A stretch of 38,562 nt of DNA from Sphingobacteriaceae bacterium (GTDB taxonomy: Bacteria; Bacteroidota; Bacteroidia; Sphingobacteriales; Sphingobacteriaceae): contig CANHCS010000013.1 of NCBI GenBank assembly GCA_947459195.1, positions 1 through 38,562 of the forward strand, in the 5' to 3' direction. The notes under the pieces are model-generated. The model was not told where the DNA came from. It made no database searches and saw only the letters and a program-made list of their open reading frames with translations. Below, piece by piece: positions 33,497-38,562 of this stretch. Position numbers and translations under genes: made by a program. Positions within the stretch are counted from its first letter, which is position 1; each line of letters opens with the position of its first letter.

Positions 33497-34616
33497 GGGC
33501 TTGATTCAGGTTGATGGGTTTAGAATGAGTTTGCTTTTCAAATTGCTGGATGAAAAATTTTGCTTCCGGACAAATGGTATTCCAATGGTGGATGACCATT
33601 GGTTTGGGTGATTTTTCAATTATCGTCAAAATGTTGTTCATCTCCCCCTTCAGGTTGGTATGAGCCAAATTAAGAATATGGTTTTCAAAGTTGATGTCGC
33701 TATTTACAAAAATTTCACGCTCTTCTTTGATTCTTTTTTGATGCTCGAGATTGGTCGAATCCATGATATTGATCACTGTTTTCAATTCTGAGGCTAAGAA
33801 AAATGCTAATAATTCTTCTTTGGTAGGATATGGTGTAAAATAAACGCCGGGTGCCAGTCGGTATACTTCGCCGCGTTCTAATCTCTTCTTTTCTTCGAAA
33901 GTCCGGTTGGCGCTTAGTTTTTCTACCTTAATAGCCTCTTCTCCGGCTAGGCGAACTAAGAGGTTTTTAACTAAGTTAACCCGATCTTTTCCTAAATAAC
34001 AATGCACAAAATAACGCTCTTGTTTGTTTTTAGCCAAGTTTTCAATGAGATTTAAAGCGCTTTCATTATCACTCAACCAGGGTAACATGGAAGCTTCAAT
34101 CAATCGTATTTCATATTTCTTTGCGAGTTCTTCTTCTTGCAACATTAAAGTAGGTTCGAAGGGAACCACCGCCGGATGAAGCAAGGAAATGATAGCAGTA
34201 TAACCCTCTGCTTTTAATTCTTTTATCTTTTCTTCGCTTGGATAAGGTCCGATGGTGAATTGTTCAGAAACACGGTTTTGTTCGGTATCCTTATTGATCA
34301 GATCGGGTTGCATCAACAGTGCCAGCGCAGCAAGGGCTAGCAAAAAAGGAATGATGCTACTGAGAAGTGTATAGGTTTGCTGAACTTGTTTTTGTTGCCA
34401 ACGAAAAATAAGACGGCTCAGCCAAATTGAAACCGTAATCAATAGCAGAATAAGGAAGATAACTCCTGTTTTCTCCTGAAAGTTAGATAAGTTCTGTTTG
34501 CGGGCCAGGTCAACCCACCAACGTAAGGGCCAAAGTAAAGTGAGTGTGCCCAATGTAAACCCAGTACAGAGCCAAATGAAAAGGAATAAAATGAGGTTTT
34601 TATAAGATAATTTCAT
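33480..34616 (-). CDS. Membrane protein with tandem dual-specificity-phosphatase-like domains, second one inactive
   Basis: A 378-residue protein. Three membrane helices lie near the N-terminus (about 8-30, 51-70, 84-103). Domain 1 (about 120-225) has GPYPSEEKIKELKAEGYTAIISLL and the phosphatase loop His205-Cys206-YLGKD-Arg212, a clean CX5R site. Domain 2 (about 255-362) repeats the same order (FTPYPTKEELLAF, KTVINIMDS, then HHWNTICP at 343-350). The cysteine is replaced by His344 and the arginine by Pro350, so it should be catalytically dead. Its stop overlaps the start of the lipid kinase-like gene. Substrate may be phosphoprotein or lipid phosphate. I do not know a characterised homologue. 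Confidence 0.78.
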   Translation of the reverse strand: MKLSYKNLILFLFIWLCTGFTLGTLTLLWPLRWWVDLARKQNLSNFQEKTGVIFLILLLITVSIWLSRLIFRWQQKQVQQTYTLLSSIIPFLLALAALALLMQPDLINKDTEQNRVSEQFTIGPYPSEEKIKELKAEGYTAIISLLHPAVVPFEPTLMLQEEELAKKYEIRLIEASMLPWLSDNESALNLIENLAKNKQERYFVHCYLGKDRVNLVKNLLVRLAGEEAIKVEKLSANRTFEEKKRLERGEVYRLAPGVYFTPYPTKEELLAFFLASELKTVINIMDSTNLEHQKRIKEEREIFVNSDINFENHILNLAHTNLKGEMNNILTIIEKSPKPMVIHHWNTICPEAKFFIQQFEKQTHSKPINLNQAHVRTN

Positions 34617-34734
34617 AGGTATTGAATTATCAAATTAGTGTAAAATATAATCAGATATCATTTATATGGTTAAACGGATAATTGTCTTCCGGATGTATAA
34701 ATTGATTAAATAATTGTTAAATAGCGGCTAAATG

Positions 34735-34747
34735 GCCTTAATAAGGC
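34735..34747. promoter_or_regulatory. Small palindrome upstream of rnr
   Basis: GCCTTA-A-TAAGGC is a perfect 6-bp inverted repeat with one central base, 24 bp before the RNase R start. It could be an operator or chance; no promoter match could be placed with confidence. Confidence 0.3.
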
Positions 34748-34771
34748 AATATAATCTTATCTTAGTTAACA

Positions 34772-36910
34772 ATGACTAAAAAGACCAATCATTTTAAAGA
34801 AGTACTTAGCCGCTTGGTATTAGAGATTTTTCACAAATCGGCCAAGCAGGCGTTCAATCATAAACAAGTAGCTGCTAAACTTAAATTAAACGATCCGGAA
34901 GCCCGCGATACCATTCTTCAAATATTAAGAGAGGAAACTTTTAAAGGAACGCTTCGGGAGCCGGAAAGAGGCAAATTCCAGTTAAAAGAACTTAAAACAT
35001 TTGTTACCGGAAAAGTTGATATGACCGCCGATGGATCGGCCTTTGTGGTGAGTGAAGATGAGTTTGAACCGGATATTTTCATTGCTCCCCGTAAGCTGCG
35101 CAATGCCCTCCATGGCGATACGGTAAAGGTTTATGTTTACGGAAAGCAAAAAGGTGGCCGTAAAAAGGATGGCGAAGTGGTAGAGATCCTGGAAAGGGCT
35201 AAAATGGAATTTACCGGTATTGTTAAATTATCCGATCGTTTCGCTTTTTTTGTGCCCGACGACCGGAAAATGCTCCATGATATTTTCATCCCCCTCTCCG
35301 AACTTAATGGGGCGAAGGATAATGAAAAAGCCATTGCCCGAATTACAGAATGGCCAGATGGTGCTAAAAATCCCATTGGGAGCATCAAACACGTTTTAGG
35401 TAAACAAGGTGAAAATAATACCGAAATGAACGCCATTCTGGCTGATTTCGGTTTTCCTTTGGCATTTCCCGGCGAAGTAGAGCATGAGGCAAATGCCATC
35501 GCTGAAGAAATACCTAAAGCTGAAATAGCCAAACGCCGTGATTTCAGAAAGATCCTCACTTTTACCATCGATCCTTTTGATGCGAAAGATTTTGACGATG
35601 CCATCTCCTTCCAAACATTGCCTAATGGGAATTTTGAGATTGGCGTTCATATTGCCGACGTTTCACATTATGTAAAACCCGGCTCTCCCTTAGATAGAGA
35701 AGCCTTTGATCGTGGGACTTCAGTTTATCTAGTTGACCGTGTGATTCCAATGCTGCCCGAACGCTTATCTAACGGTTTGTGTTCTTTGAGACCTAATGAG
35801 GATAAATTGTGTTTTTCGGCCGTATTCGAGCTCGATGCGCATGCGCATATCCAAAACGAATGGTTTGGAAAGACCATCATCCATTCTGACAGACGATTCA
35901 GTTATGAGGAGGCCCAAGAAGTAATTGAGGGCAAACGAACCGATTACAGCAAAGAAATTTTGACTCTGAACAATTTGGCTCATCTACTGCGTGAACGCAA
36001 GTTTAAGCAAGGTGCCATCAGTTTCGAATCGGCAGAAGTTAAATTCAAGCTGGATGAAGCCGGCCGGCCTGTGGGCGTTTACGTCAAGGAACGCAAGGAT
36101 GCTCATAAATTAATTGAAGATTTTATGTTGCTGGCCAACCGAAGGGTGGCTGAATTCATTGCCAAAAAAGGCAAAGGCAAACAGAAATATACCTTTGTTT
36201 ACCGTTCTCACGATGCACCAAATGAACAAACCTTATTGGGTTTTGCTCAATTTGCAGCAAAATTTGGTTATCAGATCAACACCCAAAGCGATCGAGCCAT
36301 TGCCAGCTCTCTGAATATGCTTTTGGAAGATGTAGAAGGAAAAAAAGAACAGAACGTGTTGACGCAGCTGGCCATCAGATCGATGGCTAAAGCGATCTAT
36401 ACTACCAAAAAATCAAGTCACTATGGTTTGGCATTTGATTTTTATACGCATTTCACCTCTCCTATCCGGCGTTATCCGGATGTAATGGTGCATCGATTAC
36501 TGGAGCATTACTTGGAGGGCGGAAAATCGGCCAATGCCGATGATTACGAAAAATTATGTCTGCATTCTTCTCAGATGGAGAAAAAAGCAGCAGATGCGGA
36601 ACGGGCATCGGTGAAATATAAACAAGCCGAATACCTGAAAGATAATGTGGGAAAAACTTACGAAGGTGTGATATCGGGCGTAACCGAATGGGGCATGTAT
36701 GTAGAAATTATTGAAAATAAGTGTGAAGGAATGGTCCGTTTACGCGATATTAGTGATGATTTCTATATCCTCGATGAGAAGAATTATTGCATCATCGGGC
36801 AACGTAAAAAGAAAAAATACCAACTGGGCGATACCGTTATGATACGAGTAAAAAAAGTAGATCTTGCCAAAAGGCAGATCGATTTCAGCCTGGTGAATAG
36901 CGAAGAATAG
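34772..36910 (+). CDS. rnr: Ribonuclease R
   Basis: A 712-residue 3'-5' exoribonuclease of the RNB (RNase II) family that degrades structured RNA. It has an N-terminal helix-turn-helix-like region (FNHKQVAAKLKLNDPEARDTIL), cold-shock domains (about 70-240), and the RNB core. Catalytic aspartates lie in TIDPFDAKDFDDAISF (about 264-279). The signatures RGTSVYLVDRVIPMLPERLSNGLCSL, YRSHDAPNE and HFTSPIRRYPDVMVHRLLEHYL are present. A C-terminal S1 domain (GKTYEGVISGVTEWGMYVEI) ends the protein. It lacks the long Lys-rich tail of E. coli RNase R. It is followed after 7 bp by the prenyl synthase, so the two probably form an operon. Confidence 0.96.
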   Translation: MTKKTNHFKEVLSRLVLEIFHKSAKQAFNHKQVAAKLKLNDPEARDTILQILREETFKGTLREPERGKFQLKELKTFVTGKVDMTADGSAFVVSEDEFEPDIFIAPRKLRNALHGDTVKVYVYGKQKGGRKKDGEVVEILERAKMEFTGIVKLSDRFAFFVPDDRKMLHDIFIPLSELNGAKDNEKAIARITEWPDGAKNPIGSIKHVLGKQGENNTEMNAILADFGFPLAFPGEVEHEANAIAEEIPKAEIAKRRDFRKILTFTIDPFDAKDFDDAISFQTLPNGNFEIGVHIADVSHYVKPGSPLDREAFDRGTSVYLVDRVIPMLPERLSNGLCSLRPNEDKLCFSAVFELDAHAHIQNEWFGKTIIHSDRRFSYEEAQEVIEGKRTDYSKEILTLNNLAHLLRERKFKQGAISFESAEVKFKLDEAGRPVGVYVKERKDAHKLIEDFMLLANRRVAEFIAKKGKGKQKYTFVYRSHDAPNEQTLLGFAQFAAKFGYQINTQSDRAIASSLNMLLEDVEGKKEQNVLTQLAIRSMAKAIYTTKKSSHYGLAFDFYTHFTSPIRRYPDVMVHRLLEHYLEGGKSANADDYEKLCLHSSQMEKKAADAERASVKYKQAEYLKDNVGKTYEGVISGVTEWGMYVEIIENKCEGMVRLRDISDDFYILDEKNYCIIGQRKKKKYQLGDTVMIRVKKVDLAKRQIDFSLVNSEE

Positions 36911-36917
36911 CCGATCC

Positions 36918-37892
36918 ATGCACAGCATTAAAGAATTACAATCTATCCTGGCACAAGCCGTAAAAGACCAAGCCTATCCAGCCCATCCGGCCGAGCTATA
37001 TGAACCCATTACCTATTTAATGGATCTGGGTGGCAAACGGATGCGTCCGGTATTGCTGTTAATGTCGACAGAAATGTTTGGCGGATCGGTAAAGAAGGCA
37101 CTTGATGCGGCGATGGCCATAGAGGTGTTTCACAATTTTACGCTCATGCACGACGACATCATGGACAAAGCGCCACTGCGTCGTGGTAAGGCCACCGTTC
37201 ATGAAAAATGGAATGCCAACGTAGCCATTCTTTCTGGTGATGTGATGTTGGTGGAGGGTTATAAATTATTGAGTAATCTGGATGCATCTCTACTTAAACC
37301 TGTGCTAAAAGTGTTTAACGAGACTGCTGTTGGGGTTTGTGAAGGCCAGCAAATAGACATGAATTTTGAGAGCAGAGCCCATGTACCGGTAGCAGAATAC
37401 CTCGAAATGATCAGACTCAAAACAGCTGTATTATTAGGTGGAGCCTTAAAAATTGGTGCACTCATTGCCGGAGCAAAGCCAGAGGATGCAGACCGAATTG
37501 GTGAATTTGGCGAAAACCTGGGGATTGCCTTCCAATTACAAGATGACATTTTGGATGTATACGGTGATCCTGATAAGTTTGGAAAGCAAGTAGGTGGCGA
37601 CATATTGGCCAATAAAAAGACCTTTTTACTCATCAAAGCACAGGAATTGGCAAATAACTCAGTCGCTGAAGGCTTATCGAAATGGATAAAAGCGACTGAT
37701 TTCAAAGCCGAAGAAAAAGTGCAGGCTGTTACTGCAATCTATAATCAACTCGGTATCCGTGGCCTGGCTGAACAGGCCATGCAAAGCTATGCTGAGAAAG
37801 CATTGAATCAATTGGAAGCCATTCAAGTATCCGAAGATCGCAAAACTGCCTTGCGTGAGTTTGCAGAGCAATTATTAGTGAGAGAACATTGA
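36918..37892 (+). CDS. Polyprenyl diphosphate synthase
   Basis: A 324-residue trans-isoprenyl diphosphate synthase. The first Asp-rich motif is DDIMD (Asp79, Asp80, Asp83) in LMHDDIMDKAPLRRG and the second is DDILD (Asp209, Asp210, Asp213) in FQLQDDILDVYGD. GGKRMRPVLLLMS binds the homoallylic substrate diphosphate. The residue five positions before the first motif is Phe74; bulky aromatics there usually limit product length to about C15-C20, whereas octaprenyl-type enzymes carry Ala. A short-chain product (farnesyl or geranylgeranyl diphosphate) is therefore more likely, though this is inference. It follows rnr by 7 bp. Confidence 0.9.
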   Translation: MHSIKELQSILAQAVKDQAYPAHPAELYEPITYLMDLGGKRMRPVLLLMSTEMFGGSVKKALDAAMAIEVFHNFTLMHDDIMDKAPLRRGKATVHEKWNANVAILSGDVMLVEGYKLLSNLDASLLKPVLKVFNETAVGVCEGQQIDMNFESRAHVPVAEYLEMIRLKTAVLLGGALKIGALIAGAKPEDADRIGEFGENLGIAFQLQDDILDVYGDPDKFGKQVGGDILANKKTFLLIKAQELANNSVAEGLSKWIKATDFKAEEKVQAVTAIYNQLGIRGLAEQAMQSYAEKALNQLEAIQVSEDRKTALREFAEQLLVREH

Positions 37893-37932
37893 TTAGTTGG
37901 GAGTCGTCAGTCTTTAGAACTTCCATTTCTTT

Positions 37933-38015
37933 CGTCATTTCGAATCCCTGGCAAGGGGTGAGAAATCTCTCATAAAAAATCTCAAGAGAGATTTCTCGCT
38001 TCGCTCGAAATGACG
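37933..38015. repeat. MITE-like palindromic element with nested inverted repeats
   Basis: An 83-bp element bounded by perfect 11-bp inverted repeats CGTCATTTCGA (37933-37943) and TCGAAATGACG (38005-38015). Inside lies a second perfect 12-bp inverted repeat GAGAAATCTCTC (37960-37971) and GAGAGATTTCTC (37986-37997). It has no coding capacity. The terminal repeat also occurs singly at 13240. It lies between the prenyl synthase and the rpmA terminator. Confidence 0.75.
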
Positions 38016-38028
38016 AACTCTAAAAACA

Positions 38029-38060
38029 AAAAAGCCCCGAGGATACTCTCGGGGCTTTTT
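38029..38060. terminator. Terminator of rpmA (bidirectional)
   Basis: GCCCCGAG (38034-38041) and CTCGGGGC (38048-38055) form a perfect stem with loop GATACT and flanking A-run and T-run. The stem is almost identical to the terminator at 9956-9977. Confidence 0.85.
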
Positions 38061-38078
38061 AATGAAGTAAAACTCCAC

Positions 38079-38525
38079 TTATTTTTTTGCAGCCGGCTTC
38101 TTAGCTGGTGCTTTTTTCTCGGCAGCAGCCTTAGGTGCAGCAGCTTTCTTAGGTGCAGCGGCCTTTTTTGCAGGTGCTTCCGCAACCGGAGCAGCTTCAA
38201 CAGCTACTTCAGCAACAACTGGCTCTGCCTTTTTAGGTGCAGCGGCTTTTTTAGAAGCAGCTACTTTAGCTTCTGTAGGCAATACCGATACGTATGATTT
38301 GTTGTTTGCTTTCTTACGGAAAACAACGGTACCATCAATTAATGCAAACAAAGTATGGTCTTTACCCAAACCTACGTTTTTATCTGGATGGTGCTGGGTA
38401 CCACGCTGACGTACAATGATGTTTCCGGCAATCGCTTCCTGACCACCGAAAATTTTGATACCTAAACGTTTACTATGCGATTCGCGACCGTTCTTGGAAC
38501 TACCGGCCCCTTTCTTATGTGCCAT
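38079..38525 (-). CDS. rpmA: 50S ribosomal protein L27 with a long Ala/Lys/Pro tail
   Basis: A 148-residue L27. Residues 1-84 are a standard L27: [20 protein letters not shown] with the flexible basic N-terminal arm that reaches the peptidyl transferase centre, [37 protein letters not shown] and VVFRKK. Residues of about 86-148 are a low-complexity extension of KKAAAPKKA, an acidic/Val insert ([16 protein letters not shown]) and [11 protein letters not shown] ending PAAKK. The tail resembles histone H1/Hc1-like tails and is not part of the usual 85-90 residue protein. No N-terminal processed leader of the Firmicutes type is present. rplU would be expected upstream, beyond the window. Confidence 0.95.
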   Translation of the reverse strand: MAHKKGAGSSKNGRESHSKRLGIKIFGGQEAIAGNIIVRQRGTQHHPDKNVGLGKDHTLFALIDGTVVFRKKANNKSYVSVLPTEAKVAASKKAAAPKKAEPVVAEVAVEAAPVAEAPAKKAAAPKKAAAPKAAAEKKAPAKKPAAKK

Positions 38526-38562
38526 TTTCTTTTATTTTTTAAGAATTGAAACCAATTCTGAA

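Overview
The window is a chromosomal segment of a Bacteroidota bacterium, most likely Sphingobacteriaceae (Pedobacter-like). The grounds are: promoters of the TTG-N(19-21)-TAnnTTTG type, almost no Shine-Dalgarno sequences, a MurF-alanine racemase fusion, a VPS10/BNR secreted protein, a 7TM-HD phosphohydrolase, and protein sequences typical of that family. Species assignment is inference from memory; no search was run.

Layout. 1-5.6 kb: the 5' end of a 7TM-HD phosphohydrolase (minus), an acetyl-CoA acetyltransferase, then a DPP IV-type peptidase followed by a POT peptide/proton symporter, a pair that fits release and uptake of small peptides. 5.6-9.7 kb: a polyprenol-phosphate glycosyltransferase, a LamG lipoprotein, ruvB-queG and a GNAT acetyltransferase. 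9.68-9.95 kb: a non-coding array of a GCGCTCTTTA core repeated at exactly 21 bp. 9.98-18.0 kb (minus): a secreted VPS10/BNR protein, then galM-mutS-DnaQ-type exonuclease. 18.1-19.5 kb: a SpoU/TrmH methyltransferase and, on the minus strand, the SRP RNA gene followed by a TalC-type transaldolase. 19.6-25.3 kb: an OPT transporter, the convergent murF-alr/DUF502 pair, and divergent recX.

25.3-27.8 kb is the most mosaic part. It holds tRNA-Gly(GCC), two decayed tandem copies of tRNA-Leu followed by the intact tRNA-Leu(UAA), and an arsR-acr3-arsC arsenic operon with a palindromic operator over its promoter. Pointing into that operon from the other side is a complete TPP riboswitch aptamer plus terminator on the minus strand, with no thiamine gene downstream.

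27.8-38.5 kb: mnmA, topA, a small uncharacterised protein, a PolB-type exonuclease, a polyprenol/diacylglycerol kinase-like membrane protein overlapping a membrane phosphatase with one live and one dead catalytic domain, then rnr and a polyprenyl diphosphate synthase, and finally rpmA (L27) with a 60-residue Ala/Lys/Pro tail. Several intergenic spacers carry fragments of dispersed palindromic elements (CGTCATTTCGA ends; a TCCCGC-TTTA-GCGGGA hairpin).

Most genes are ordinary housekeeping genes. The best candidates for something undescribed are the 21-bp phased array, the orphan TPP riboswitch, the decayed tRNA-Leu tandem, and the dual phosphatase/pseudophosphatase membrane protein.
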